From Stenogyne calaminthoides (lineage: Eukaryota; Streptophyta; Magnoliopsida; Lamiales; Lamiaceae): 64,000 bases of DNA. Location: contig JBBCBC010000012.1 of the NCBI GenBank assembly GCA_037126765.1, positions 3,906,001 to 3,970,000 of the forward strand. The letters are read 5' to 3'. The notes under the pieces were generated by a model. That model saw only the letters and a list, made by a program, of their open reading frames with translations. It was not told the origin of the DNA and made no database searches. The position numbers and the translations under genes are program-made. Shown one piece after another: positions 31,951 through 44,785 of this stretch (the first letter of the stretch is position 1; every line of letters starts with the position of its first letter).

Positions 31951-33220
31951 ATTTGGGTTTTAAACTTTTTCTTGATGGATATTCGGTTACTTTTAATAAA
32001 GTTGTTACCATTGCTCTAAATAATGAGTTTATCTGTCATGGAATGTTGTCGAATAATCTCTACACAATTAACTGTGCACACCACTCACGAAATGCATCCT
32101 ATAACACATCGACTGTTTCAACTAATAAAAGAAAATGTTTAGCAGATGTGAATGAAACACTTCTATGGCATCTAAGACTAGGTCATATTAATCCAAAAAG
32201 GATCCAAAGGTTGGTTCAAGATGGTTCATTGGAGTCACTCCGGGTTGAACCATTTCCAACCTGCGAATCATGTTTGGAGGGTAAAATGACCAAGAGGGCA
32301 TTTGGAGCCAAGGGGAACAGAGCCAAAGAAGTGTTAGAAATCGTGGACACTGACGTATGTGGTCCAATGTCAATCAAAGCAAGAGGAGGTTATGCGTATT
32401 TCATTACTTTTATCGATGATTACTCAAGATATGGATACATTTACCTTATGAAGCATAAATCTGAGACCTTTGATAAATTAAAGGAATTTAAGGCTCAAGC
32501 AGAGAATCATAGGGAAAAACGTATCAAGTGTCTACGATCTGATCATGGAGGCGAATACCTCAGCGATGCATTTTTGAACTACTTGTCAGACGAAGGGATT
32601 GTATCCCAGTTGACTGCACCCGGAACCCCTCAATAAAACGGGGTTGCAAAGCGAAGAAACAAAACTCTTTTAGAAATGATCAGATCAATGATAAGTTATG
32701 CAGATCTACCCAAATCGTTTTTGGGTCACGCCTTAGAAACAACGGCTTACATTCTATACCCAGTGCTATCCAAATCGGTTCCCAAAACCTCTAAAGAGTT
32801 GTGGACCGGGCTCTAGCCCAGTTTAGGACACATGAGAATCTGGGGGTGTCCGGCATACGTGTTGGACAAGGAAGCCGGTAAATTGGATCCACGATCAGAA
32901 TTAAGGTTGTTTATAGGTTACCCCGAGGGAACGAAAGGGTGCATGTTCTATGGTCCCGAAGATCAAAAGGTGGTAATCAGTACGCACTTTAGATTTTTGG
33001 AAGAACACTATATGAACGATAGAAATCCTAGAAGTGAGATTACCTTAGATGAGCTAAGAGGGCTTACCTCAATGCTAACTGTACAAGTTGACATACCAAA
33101 CGACACACTTACACAACCAGAACCTCATCGTAGTGGGAGGGTTGTAAGACAGCCCGAGAGATTCATGGGGATAGGAGAGTCATTGGACTTGGTCCCTGGT
33201 GAAGATGAATTGGACCCATG
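31951..33220 (+). pseudogene. A2 integrase and linker to RT
   Basis: Long open block 31953-32636. It holds the HHCC region (LLWHLRLGHINPKRIQ, CESCLEGK), then DTDVCGPMS, FITFIDDYSRYGYIYLM and LRSDHGGEYLS. TAA replaces Gln before NGVA (32632-32636 region), as in A1. In NGVAKRRN the third catalytic Glu is Lys. Then KELWTG, a TAG near 32814, and open sequence 32832-33221 (MRIWGCPAYVLDKEAG, FIGYPEGTKGCMF, the variable PEPHRSGRVVRQPERF) ending at TGA 33219-33221. Confidence 0.88.
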
Positions 33221-34080
33221 AATATACAATGAGGCAATCCAAGACAAGGATGCGGATTCTTGGCAAATAGCAATGGAACCCGAGATGAGTTCTATGGATC
33301 ACAATAAGGTGTGGGAGCTAGTCGAACCACTCAATGGGGTCAATCACATTAGATTCAAGTGGGTATACAAGAGAAAAGAGGACCGGACGGGAAGGTAGAA
33401 ACCTTCAAGGCTAGACTTGTGGCAAAAGATTACACTCAGAAAGAAGGGATCGATTATGAGGAAACTTTTTCGCCTGTAGATATGCTTAAATCCCTCCAGT
33501 GATACATTTGTCGATAGTCTGCGCATCTCGATTTTGAGATATGGCAAATGGATGTCAAGACTGACTTTCCTTAATCAAGTCTTGAAGAAGAAAAATCTAT
33601 ATGAAACAACCCGAAGACTTCATTGAAAAAGGCCAAGAACATCTAGTTTACAAGCTCAAGAAGTCCATTTATGGACTAAAGCAAGCATCCCGTGCTTGGA
33701 ACCAATGTTTTGATCAAGTTATAAAGTCTTACGGGTTCGATCAAAATGAGTAATGTAGAGTTGTATATAAAAAGCATGTCGGAACCGCATTGGTATTCTT
33801 AGTACTATATGTGGATGACATTCGCTCATTGGAGAGCGATGTAAAGGTGTTGTCGGGGCGTAAAGGCATAAATTTGTCAAAAAAGTTTGATATGAAGGAC
33901 TTAGGGGAAGCGGTCACATCCTTGGGATCAAGATCACTCGAGATCGTAAGAAAAAGGATGATAGGCTTATCGCAAGTTTCATACATAGATCTTTTGTCTT
34001 GAAGCGATTGACATCTGCAAGATTCCAAGAAAGGTTTTGTACCCTTCCAGACATGGAATCCATCTATTCAAGAAAATGTG
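33221..34080 (+). pseudogene. A2 reverse transcriptase
   Basis: Starts with SWQIAMEPEMSSM and KVWELVEPL, then FKWVYKRKED (frame lost at about 33395). ETFSPVDMLKS lies near 33465 in another frame. WQMDVKTDFP, HLVYKLKKSIYGLKQASRAW (about 33640) and YVDD at 33808-33819 with intact Asp pair follow, then FDMKDLGEAV and RKRMIGLSQVSY. There are stops or shifts near 33750, 33920 and 34003. Confidence 0.85.
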
Positions 34081-34797
34081 TCGTAAGAGCCTAAAGAGAT
34101 AGATGACATGAAAGGCGTTCCATATGCTTCTCTATCGGAAGCCTTATGTATGCAATCTTTGTGCACGAGACCGGATATTTCTGCTTTTACCGGCATGGTA
34201 GCAAGATATCGAGTAATCCGAGGAAAGAACATTGAATTTGATTAAAAACGATTCGAAGTATCTGAAGAGAACTTCGGGATAGAATGTTGGTTTATCGATC
34301 GAGCGATCCGATTTCCATCGATTACGGACTCGATTCCAATCGACTTAGATTCCGTAAAATCTACCTCGGGTAGTGTGTTTTGCATGGGGAGAGCCATGAC
34401 ATGGAGAAGCGTTAAGCGAAATGCATCGCGGATACTACCATGGAAGCCAAATATGTAGTTACTTGTGAAGAAGAAAACAAAGCGGTTTGGCTCAATAACT
34501 TCCTAGTGGACTTAGATGTAGTTCCGATTTGCCCGACCATCACGATCTCTTTGTGATAATGTCGAGCGATTTGCAAATTCAAGGGAACCAAGAGCCCACA
34601 AGGCCATCAAACACATTGAAAGGAAATACCATCTTATACGAGAAATGGTTAAGAGATGAGATATAGAGGTGGCAAAGATCGCATCAGAGGACAACCTAGT
34701 AGATCCATTCACAAAGGGTCTGCCTCAGAATACATTCGAGAGACATGTGGAAGGAATGAGTGTCAAGAGAGTTGCCAATCTGCTTTGAGTATAAGTG
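34081..34797 (+). pseudogene. A2 RNase H and pol C-terminus
   Basis: Degenerate RNase H: SYGKPYVCNL-like start, IADTTMEAKYVVTCEEE (about 34425), then VWLNNFLVDLDVVPICP. The terminal region is equivalent to A1 15-299 and is readable by nucleotide similarity up to the stop near 34787. Many shifts are present. This part has many losses at CTG and CAG. Confidence 0.8.
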
Positions 34798-34802
34798 GGA
34801 GA
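34791..34802 (+). other. Upstream (first) polypurine tract of A2
   Basis: AAGTGGGAGAGA directly after the end of pol, 80 bp before the tract next to the LTR. The same doubling is seen in A3 (52703 and 52803). Confidence 0.6.
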
Positions 34803-34867
34803 GATATTATTAGGTTCGTGTAGGTGGCATTAGATGTCATGTATGCTTTTACTTTGTATAAAAAAAC

Positions 34868-34880
34868 CAAAAGTGGGAGA
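34868..34880 (+). other. A2 polypurine tract next to 3' LTR
   Basis: CAAAAGTGGGAGA followed by TT and the LTR start. It is preceded at 34838-34866 by a near copy of the LTR's own 5' end (TATGCTTTTACTTTGTATAA). Confidence 0.8.
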
Positions 34881-34881
34881 T

Positions 34882-35306
34882 TGTTGGAGTTGTCTTTGAA
34901 AGTATGCTTTTACTTTTGTATAACCAAATCGATTTTATTTGTTGAAATAAATTATTTATCATTGATGATTTAAATATGATTGAATGTTACATATATTTAC
35001 TGCATATCTGTTCAATAAATACAGTACGTGTTACGTTGTAGTTAATTTGGTGATACCAGATCACAGAAGATCAAATTAACAGTTCCTCTTAACAAATGTC
35101 TGAAATTCTAGCCCGATGGAAATGAACAATCCATCGTGAAAGGTTGAAGTGTAAGGCTCGGTATTGACTTGTCTTGACCAGAGATTGCACTAGTGCATTA
35201 TGATCTTGTTGAATAGGACCTCTGAGGAGGATAAATTCTTGATCTTGAATATAGAAGAATTAGGCCTCGATGGTTCGTTATTCTTAATCCCGATCCACTT
35301 AAATAG
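34882..35306 (+). repeat. A2 3' LTR, first 425 bp only
   Basis: Starts TGTTGGAG and matches 12937 to about 13368 of the 5' LTR. It is cut at AATAG by the B2 LTR. The continuation (GATCGTGTGG...) is not found before the N gap. Confidence 0.88.
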
Positions 35307-36928
35307 TGTTAGAAATTTGTAGTTTTGATGGAAGTTCCAAAAACAAAGTTGTAATAGGTCGATCGGACTTGTTGGTAGTGATGATCTAGAAATCAGGTTA
35401 AGATGACCAGCTGAGATGTATAGACAACTGATGTAATAGTTATGTCACATATTGAGGGGGAACTCAATATGTATAGGTCAAGTCACGAAAATTAGAAGAT
35501 CAGACAAGTCATGAAGATCAGAAGATCAGACAAGTCACGAAGATTAGAAGATCAGACAAGTCACGAAGATCGAGGAAGATCGACAAGTTAGAAGATCGAA
35601 GATCGAGACCGCGTCCATATGATAGTCGAGGGATCGAGGTGAAGACATGAAGCCGAAGACTCAGAAGACCTGAAGATCAGATGATTACCAGAAGAACAAG
35701 ACCAAGAAGACCTCGGTTACATTACGACATCGGAAAAGAAGGAAATAGAGTCCGTAAGTTGTCTTAAGACAACCTACATCGAAGACTCAATCGGGTAGAA
35801 TTTGTCGGTTATGGCCGATCGTCACTCAATCTGGTGACAACCAAAAGGTTCACCAAAGTCATCTGAGTCCATCGGACAAGAAGAATGTCAAACTAAGGGT
35901 AAATCAAACACCGAATGAGTGTACTTGATAACCAATGGTAGTAAGACATGTATATGCGGAGGACAATGTGGGATTCGGATCCGCAATCAAACGACTATAA
36001 AGTAAAAACTTGCATGCTTTTGGCCATATCGCCTCTGTGCACGTCACATCCATCCTGCAATCCTACCTTAAATAGATTGAAATTTGTATTGTTCTCCAAC
36101 GGCTAGTTCGATTTCATGCCTATAAAATGGGATAAACCTTCATAGTAAGGTTATGGAAATTATCATCAAGCTCATGCTATTCGCAATTTCCGCACGAAGA
36201 ACACAAAATCAAGATATTTTCTAAGTGTTCATCCCATAGTTCTTAGCACAGAAATCTTTCCTTTAGCTTTAGGCTACTCAAAGACTGGGATAGATTTCCA
36301 GTTGGAACACAACAAATCTTATACCCAAACCAAAAGTTAGGTTAAGTTTGTTTTAGCAAGATTTCATACTAGGGATTCTAGTTAGATTTACAGGATTGGT
36401 TGAGTGAGAACTCTTGAAACATTTGTTGTACTGTGTTGGACTAACACATTAAACTAAGTCCAGTTGGTTAAGTTGGTGCCCCTGCTGATAGGGAAGAGTG
36501 GACGTAGGACAAGTTATCCGAACCACTATAAAATCGTGTGTGTCTTAATCCGCTTTACCTGCCTTACACTAATCTGCACACACCTGTTTAACTATTGCAT
36601 GCATATTCTAAGTCTGGATCAGATTTGCATCAAGCAAGCGATCGTCGGGTTGCACTTTGTCATCTGATCCAAAACAGATTACTTAGAATCTGATTTGAGA
36701 AAATGTTTTTCACACGGGTTAATCTTATCTTCTTAGCACATTAGTTAAACTGACACCACCGTCGATGCCCCTCGGGCGATTAGTAAGTTGGATATCAGTC
36801 CAAACTGATTCACACGCACTCTGATCAGGCAACTTGTAATTCACACCTGATCCCACGAAAAAGTTTCAGAAGTTTATTCACCTCCCTCTAGACTTACCTT
36901 TCACTAAAACTCCGTTAAGGGACCTACA
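35307..36928 (+). repeat. B2 5' LTR (1622 bp)
   Basis: Begins TGTTAGAAATT and ends GGGACCTACA. The TATA region TATAAAATGG is at 36121. It shares U3/U5 blocks with the B1 LTR but is clearly diverged and has its own tandem repeats. The preceding five bases AATAG would be the target duplication. Confidence 0.9.
35482..35572. repeat. U3 tandem repeats in B2 LTR
   Basis: Three to four units of about 27 bp around AGAAGATCAGACAAGTCA. Units further right read GATCGA in place of GATCAG. They lie in the U3 (enhancer) region. Confidence 0.8.
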
Positions 36929-36930
36929 AA

Positions 36931-36941
36931 TGGTATCGGAA
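36931..36941 (+). other. B2 primer binding site, damaged
   Basis: TGGTATCGGAA in place of TGGTATCAGAG. The change falls on the CAG. Confidence 0.75.
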
Positions 36942-37066
36942 GCGGGTGGTCGGGACCATTGGCTTTGAGTATCATCGATTCTTGAGGAAGAGCCATTGTG
37001 GTCACTTGAACAGATCTTGAAAAACCTATTTTTAAAACTCATCTGTTTCCAAAACTCACATTCAGC

Positions 37067-38900
37067 ATGGATAACACTTGGGTATGTATCATGATCTGCT
37101 AAGTTTTCTATTGATGAGTATCTTGTTGGACCATACTCGCGAAAGCAACCATCTGGGTGTGATAATCAACAAAATGATTGAAGTTCTTGAACAAGGACCC
37201 ATCTTCATCTATTACAACAACCTAGCTGAAGGAGGTGATCCAGAATATCCAACTGGAGCTAGAATCAGAAAGAGTCCACCACTGATGGATGCCGAGGAAA
37301 GGAAATTGTCAATCTGATCTTTGTGGCAGGACATATCATCATGAAGGCGATGGACAAGATAACACGTGAGAAGATCAAGTATCTCAAGACGCGCGGATGT
37401 GGGATACTCTGTTGAATGTCGCGAAGGAAAGGATCGATTAAGGACAACAGATTGCAAGCTGAACTGGTAAAGTTTGAAAAACTAAAGATGCTGCCAAATG
37501 AAACCATAAATCAACTCGATGGACGAATCACCATGTCTGTCAACAAGCTTCGTGAACTAGGATAAGAAATGTCTGACAAAGACATCAACTACAAGATCCT
37601 GAGGTCCCTGACCAAGAAATGGGACATGAAAGTAACTGTGATAAAGGACTGCCAATATATTGTGAAGATGAAGTCAAGCAACCTGTTTCTCAGTTTAAAG
37701 GCTCATGAATTCAATATGATTGAAAGAGGTCAAGAAGAAGAAGACAAGTCACCTGCTGAAGCTACACCTGCCACATCAAAAGCAGTTGCATTCAAGTCAG
37801 CTAGCAGCAGTTTGAAGTCTACTTAACAAATAGGAAATATCATGAGTCAGGCTGAACAGATTGCTTTGCTGACCAGAAAGTTTGAACGATCCAATGTTCA
37901 AACTGGGAAGTCACCTGACAGATCCTACCAAAGAAATGATTCACCTGGAAGAAGAAATTCCGCGGAACCTGGAACATATTTCAACTGTCAGAAACCAGGT
38001 CATTCTGATCGCGATTGCCTGACGACGACTCCAAAAGAAAGAGAAGATAAGTAGAACAAGAGCAAAGACACAGAGACAGAAAAGCCATGGTTGATGATAC
38101 ATCTGGGATAGATGATTCCTATCTTCCATCAGATGATTTTGGTTATTCATCCATGAAAACTTACTGGCGACCCTTCGATGATTTAGACAACTTCGACGAT
38201 CGATGTTCTCATCGGATGATGACATCATCTCATGGCCAAGGATCTTTGATTAAATCGAGGTAACTTCTAAACCTTCGTTTTTTTCTGTTTCTACACTGTT
38301 GTCTTTGAATACACTTTGGAGAGATTGATCTGCACTCTACAATGAGCAATTGCTTGATGATCTCTAATGTAGTAAACACTTATACAATAGTGGAAGTTTC
38401 GAGAACGATAAGCTAAAAGGATGAGAACATTCAAACTTTGTTAAGGATAATGTTGTAAGTAAAGCTCTTTTGAATCGAAAGCGATTGAGGCTACTTTCGA
38501 GAAGATGACCAAAAAACTAGAGTTTCCGGTGACTCTTACATCGGGGTAAAGCTGGTTAAGGAACAACAAAAATTATTAACAAAACGGTGATGATCTCAAA
38601 ATCCTTCAAGCTAAGTTTGATGAAATCTTCGATTGCATGAGAGTTTAAAACAAAGTGAGGATTTGGTTTGCGAAAGAAAGTAGAGATTTTGGAAAAACTT
38701 CTAAAAATGTTGATGAAATAACAAGCTACTTTCGGAAGCCAACCGATAAGAAGGGTATTGGGTTTGATAGCCCCTTCGGATCCTCACACGTCAACCCGGT
38801 TCACATTCGAAATGTGAATTTAGGAAGGATTTCGACAAGATACAATCATACGCCAAATTTGTATTGAAGAAGGAAAAAGACCCATTGAATAGAAAGAAAA
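37067..38900 (+). pseudogene. B2 gag, Sirevirus type
   Basis: ATG at 37067 (MDNT). Readable blocks: NHLGVIINKMIEVLEQGPIF (37150-37317), MSDKDINYKILRSLTKKWDM (37569-37826), SQAEQIALLTRKFERSNVQ, and a zinc knuckle FNCQKPGHSDRDC (about 37980-38020) whose first Cys is Tyr. The coiled-coil tail at 38500-38900 is fragmentary. Same layout as B1 gag. Confidence 0.82.
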
Positions 38901-40900
38901 AAGAGTGACGATCGAAAAGGAACGAAATGGACCTCATATGATCAAGCATCAGGTAGAGAAATCAACGAAAGAATCACGTTGTTCCAAGAGACCTCGAATT
39001 TAATTAGCGATTAGGAATCGAAAAGAACAATCTCAAGAAAAGTCTAATTTGAGACCTAATCGGTCAAGTCGCCTAACCAAAGATCTTAAGGATAAATTGC
39101 GAAAAACCATTTGTGCAAAAGTGATATGAATCTTTTGATGGTAGCGGTGCATTTTATCCCTTCAACCGAAATCCAGGACATCCGTGCGTAACCACCTTCG
39201 GATTAAAAGAAGACAAACTAATCAAAAAAAAATCTAAGTCTTTCGATTCATCCAAGGTTCACGCTCATAATCATATTGACGTAAAGCACATGAAGAGATG
39301 TATGACTATGTAGATGCTTATGGGAGACAAATTAAGCCTTCGATCTTGATGATTACCATAGAAGTGCCTATTTGTTTGATCCCGAAAGGTAACACTAATC
39401 CTTCAGACCCAATCCTACAGGGTACCCAAAGCCCGATTTGATTTCGATCCGGGTGGGTTTGGCCAATAAAGGAGGTGTACAAGCAACTATCTCGGTACAT
39501 CGATAGTGGATGCTAAGGCATATGATTGGGCAACAAACATCTCCCGGTTCATACATAGAACAAGAAGGCCCGTGTACTCTTTGGTGATGATAACTTTGGT
39601 TTTACCAAAGGATTCATAACCTAGAAAATGATGATGTGCAGTTCTTTGAGTCTTGTATGTCGATGGTTTGAAGCACAACCCATTATCGGTTTCCGAATTC
39701 TGCGACAACAAATGACGTTGAGTTCTCGAAGTTCTTTAACGATCAATGCACTATCAAGAATCGAACCACTCAATGATTTTGCTAACCGGTTCTAGAAAGG
39801 AACGATCTACACCTTATTTGAGCAGGTTGGTCCAAGAATGCATGCTTTATTGTTAAGAGTTTCAAAAGCAATAGTTGGCTCGCACAAGAGAATGAGCCAT
39901 CCGAACTTTAAGACTCTTAACAAGATATGAAGGATGTCCCTTGTTGTCTCTCGAATGAGGTATTCTCTAAGGATGGGACATGTATCCATGTCGAAATGGA
40001 AAAAGTTAAAACCTCATTTAATGGGATCCCCGGACCAACATCCAAATAGATACTACAAACCGCCTCCAATTTGTTTGGACCCGACGGTTACACCACTTGG
40101 TTTCAAATGGAGCAAATACACTCTGTAATCGTGATGATTACTCCAAGTTTACTCAGGTTGTATTCTTAGATAAGAAGAATGAAACTACAACAAAGATACT
40201 CCGAGCTGCTCAAGAGGTTCTGAGAATGAGAAGGGTAATAAGACAAAAATCAAAACAGATAAAAGTACGAGTTTAAGAACTCTATTATAACCGATTTTTT
40301 GCCTTTGAGTTTGGTATACTACATGAAACATCGACCACTAAAACACCTGGCAGAATGACGTAGCGAAAGGAGAAATGACTCTCAAAGAAGTTGCTCGCGC
40401 AATGTTGGTGAACATGCAACTCAAATTGTTTCTCAAGCGTAGCTATCAACACCGCATGTCACACTCGGAACATATGCTCTCGACTAAGATTCACTTCAAA
40501 AACACCCCTGGAATCGTGGGAAGGGCGTAAAACCCGTGTTTTTACTTCCATATTTTTTGGTGCAAGTTTTTTTATTCACAACAATAGGAAGAGTCAGGTT
40601 GAAAACCTTTGAAGTTAAGTCGGATGAGGGTATATTCTTAGGATATTCCTCTACCGAAAAAGCTTTTTCGTGTTCAACAAAGCGAACCCTAGTTGTGGAA
40701 GAAGACACCTCATGTGGGTCTTTGATGAGGCATCTTCTGAACAAAAATAAATCACCGAAACAAAACACGTCTCAATCAAAGACACGATGATCAAAAAATG
40801 GATCGATTAAGTATCAAAGAAAAGGGATCGATCACGTATAAAGGTATGTTCCAAATTTGATCTTAATGATTCACCAGTCAATCGAGACCTAAATGCATTC
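38901..40900 (+). pseudogene. B2 protease and integrase
   Basis: The protease active site reads RYIDSGC near 39495 (Trp lost, TAA after Cys). Integrase blocks are recognised mostly by nucleotide similarity to B1: MSHPNFKTLNKI-like at about 39893, WSKYTL near 40110, the second acidic region near 40255, and SAYQHRMSHS-type end near 40450. No frame longer than about 90 codons survives. Confidence 0.72.
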
Positions 40901-41550
40901 TGTTGCCGATGAAGAAGGCTGGTACAACTAAGATAAGAACAATCGAACCATCTGTTCGGAGGAACACGATGTTCCGCGGATAGACATCGACTGTGATTAT
41001 TCCAACATCACCGAGACTTGTCCATGCCAAGTGGATCCTATTATCGCACTGCTCCCCAACCTCTAGTGACTCAATATCGAAGAGGATGACACGTCCAAAC
41101 CGATATACATCGAAAAAGAAGGACTTGGTGAGAGACCATCCGACCATCGGATAATCGGCAATCCTAATGCCTTAGTCGAACTAGAGATCGGAGTTGGTGA
41201 AAGTGCTATGATTATTGCTATATCTCTTTTTGAAGGAACCTACCACAATAGAAGAAGCTCTACAAGATGCCAAATTATTTTATGCTCAAAGAATCCAGCG
41301 ATTCGAGAGGAATTAGGTTTGGGAACTTGTAGACAGACCAACTCATCAAGATGTGATAGCACCAAGTGGGTATTCAATAACAAGAAGGATGAGAATAATG
41401 TCATCACGAAAATAAAGGCAAGACTTGTGCGAAGGTGTTCACCAATCGGCGGATTTATTATGATGAGACCTTTTTGCGATTATTTCGCTGGAAGCCATTC
41501 GAGTATTTAAAATATCTTTCAGAGGGTTTACTGTGTGTCGGATGGATGTA
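40901..41550 (+). pseudogene. B2 RT, part before the solo LTR
   Basis: Linker with SNITETCPCQ-like residues (about 41005), then CDSTKWVFNNKKDENNVITK (about 41352) and KARLVRR, ending at VSDGCKE where the A LTR is inserted. Confidence 0.78.
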
Positions 41551-41555
41551 AAGAG
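41551..41555. repeat. Solo A LTR target duplication, left
   Basis: AAGAG, identical to 43416-43420. Confidence 0.92.
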
Positions 41556-43415
41556 TGTTGGGGTTATCTTGGAAAGTATGCTTTTACTTTGTATAACGGT
41601 CAATTTCGTGACTTATTTCTTTGAAATAAATTATTTATCCTTTATTCTTTTTAAATATCATTGAATGTTACAAATATTTCTTTTGCATAACTGTTCAATA
41701 ATTAATCGTGTTACATTGTAGTTAATTTAGTGATACCGATCACGAAGATTAAATTAATTGAATCTTTGTAACTATAAGTCAATGAATTCACAACCTAGAT
41801 GGAAATGAACAATCCATCGTGAAAGGTTGAAGTGTAAGACTTCGAGATTGACTTGTCTTGACCAAGATATTACACTAGTGCATTATGATGCATGGAAGAG
41901 GACCTACAGGAGGATAAATTCTCCAGTGCTGAATATAGAAGAATTAGACCTCAGTGGTTAGTTATTTCTTAATCTCCGTCCTTTAAATAGGATCGTGTGG
42001 AATGAATAACTATTGCTTTGACTTACGATGGGTAGAGAATCAATGTGATTCAATACCTTGTATCTTAAAGCAATATTATTAGATACATGACGATTGCTAA
42101 GATTTAATATGGAGAATCGGTTAAGTGCAGTCGTCTTGTTTGATTAGTCCCCCAGGGAGGCTCGGAAGTTTTATCATACCAAATCTTGCAAGTGGAATTA
42201 GTTTTCCGGTATGGATAATAATGTTGAGCCGTTCCTGAACCAAGGAAAAAGATATTAATTAATGTGAAGCTATTTCAGTGGCTTAAATTAATTAATGGAC
42301 TGGATAATCTTAAACGTGGGAAATAATAACCGGGAGCTATATTAACTATAATATGGGTTAAGATGGATAGTGCAATATTAATTATGTAGTGAGATTAATT
42401 AATATTTATGGGCTTGAATAATATTGTGGCTCAATATTGGAAGTTCAAGGTCCATTGGAAGGTCCAATCTTAATTCTCCTAAAGGCCCCTCAAGTAGCCC
42501 AAATATAAAGTCCAATAACCCAAAAAAGGTGTTTAAAATTAAATAAAATATTGTTTATTTTTTCCTAAATTTTCAAAAAAAATAAATAAATAAAGAGGAG
42601 AAATATTGTCTTTGAATTTTGTTATGGAATGAGGATAAGTATTCTTGGAATACAAGTTTATCTCATTAAATTCAAGAAATCTCCCACTTGGCTATTTATT
42701 TTGTATTTTTCGAAAATAATGAAAGAATAAGGAAGGAAAGATTTTCTTGATTTTCTTGAAAGAATATTATGGAAGATATGTATTCTTGGAATACAAGAAT
42801 ATCTCATAAATTCAAGAAGAACCCAATCTTGGAAATCTTGTCCTTATTTTTTCGAAAATTCCGTAACAAGAGGAGGTGAGATTTTTTGTGGAATATTTTA
42901 AATATGGAGAAAAGAATATATTGGATATATTCAAGATTTCTTGGAGACCAAGAAAAAGATTTTCCCATCTTATTCCTAGGGCAAAAAAATTGGCCACCAC
43001 CTAGTATTATAAATAGGGATGGATTTTTCATCCCCATGCAATTCCATGTGTTGGAAAATTAAAATCCACAAAGGTGGTGCAACATAATTTTATTTTTCCT
43101 TTTGTTAATTGTTCACGAAGTATCTTTCCAAATTGTTGGACACGGATGAGGGAATATTTGAGAAGACTCTTTGGGTTTGTTCGTGAACCCGAATATCCAT
43201 CTTCTCAATCTGTTGTCACTCCGAGAGGTTAGTTCACGTAAACTCCTAGCTATTCAGCATCCAAGGATTTATGTGATAAATTTATATGCATGATTTGTTG
43301 TTGAAATATTATTTGAATTAATATAGGATTAATTCATGCTAGTAATAATTGTTAGAATTAAATTTGTATTTAAATATTCATCCCTAATAGATCCTGACAA
43401 TTAATTCCCCCAACA
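41556..43415 (+). repeat. Solo LTR of family A (1860 bp) inside B2 RT
   Basis: Begins TGTTGGGG, ends CCCAACA, is flanked by AAGAG on both sides and is almost the same length as 12937-14795. No internal region is present, so it arose by LTR-LTR recombination. B2 RT resumes immediately after it. Confidence 0.94.
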
Positions 43416-43420
43416 AAGAG
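43416..43420. repeat. Solo A LTR target duplication, right
   Basis: AAGAG, partner of 41551-41555. Confidence 0.92.
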
Positions 43421-44655
43421 TGCATTCTTAAACGGGGGTACTAGCGGAGAAAGTCTATGTTGAACAACCTCCCTGCTTTGAAAAAAAGGCAACCAAGTGT
43501 ACCGTTTTAGAAAAAAAAAACTGGTTTATGGCAAAAACAGGCTCCCCTCGAAGCTTAGTATGATACACTATCCCGCCTCTTGGTAGACGGTGAATTCACT
43601 AAAGGAATCATATACGTAACCTTATTGAGAATAGAAGATGGCGAACACATTGATGGTTGGGATCTATGTGGACGATATCATCTTGGATCTCCCAACAAAA
43701 GCTTATGTGATAAATTGAAAAACCGATGTAAGGAAAGTTAAGAGATGTCCATGATGGGTCGGATAAATCACTTTTGGGACTTCAAGTTAAACAAAGTACG
43801 TATGGAATATTCATCGCGGGGCAAAGTACACTAGGAATCTGTTGGCTAAGTTTGGAATTGATCAAGATGGTAGCCAAATTCCTATGATGACCGGATTCAA
43901 GATGGATCTAGATGAAAATGGTCGAAAAAAACTAATCGAGGAAAGGATATAGGGCTCTCGTTGGATCACTCACTATACCGTTGCCCGGCCAGACGAGACA
44001 TAACCTTTGCGTAGGTGTATGTGCGGTTCGAGCAAATCGATGTGAAAGCCACTTTGGCGCGGTAAGCGGATTCTTATGTATCTGGGGACAAGAAAACCTT
44101 GGTTTATTATACCCGTCGATGATAATCTAGAGCTTAGTGGAATTCGATTAGATTATGGAGGTTGCGGGAATTATGAGAAAAGTCAACCTCAAAGTACCTC
44201 CGGTTCTTAGGAAGAAAATTGATCTCTTGATTTTCAAAAGCGAGACGACATCTGTTGCCACGTCTACTCTTGAAAGCGAGAATACGTAGCGAGAAATCGT
44301 TTTGTTCTAACCCGCCCGCTTAGTCAGCGAGTTGAGGATTATAACATTAATATAGGCGCGCCCGTATTCTATTAGCGATAATAGTGTTATTGCAATCACT
44401 CGAAATCAGTTCTACATACAAGATCAAAGCGATGTGGACGTCGGACATAATTTCATAACGGTCATCATGTGGAAAGAAAGAATATCGAATGGAAAAAGAT
44501 CCATCGCGATGGCGGAGAGGCGATATCTTAACCAAGCCACTAACTGGAGTCAGATTCAGAGAACTATGTAATGAGCTAGGACTTCTGGACTTAGGAGAAA
44601 GTGCACCAGAAATCTTTGGTGGACTGGTCTCCAAGACCAATTGGTTAGAAAACTG
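43421..44655 (+). pseudogene. B2 RT (second part) and RNase H
   Basis: Resumes with the AFLNG-type motif and CFEKKATKC-like residues. YVDD is intact at 43665-43676. MSMMGR, FGTSSXTKY-type and RNLLAKFGIDQDG blocks follow. The RNase H is broken but recognisable to the closing RFRELCNELGLLDLGESAPE and NWLEN stop at about 44655. Confidence 0.8.
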
Positions 44656-44785
44656 ATCAGAAAAGAAGGATCAGTTGATAAATGAACTTAATCGTCGAAG
44701 AAAGGATCGATTCGTGGACTCGACTAAAAAGAGATAACAGTTGAAGGTGAACTTCCTTCGACGATAGGATCAAAGAAACCCATCG
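44656..44785. other. B2 post-pol spacer
   Basis: Short spacer where B1 carries its extra 1.1-kb antisense block. I see no gene. Confidence 0.55.

Larger units (their letters stand above)
12937..35306 (+). mobile_element. Ty1/copia element A2, interrupted by B1 and cut by B2
   Basis: The 5' LTR (12937-14795) and primer site are followed by 46 bp of leader. B1 (14842-29426) is then inserted, and the leader resumes at 29432. Gag, protease, integrase, RT and RNase H follow to 34795, then a polypurine tract and the first 425 bp of the 3' LTR, where B2 is inserted at 35307. The rest of the 3' LTR is not found before the N gap. Without B1 the visible part is about 7.8 kb. Coding parts are broken. 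Confidence 0.9.
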
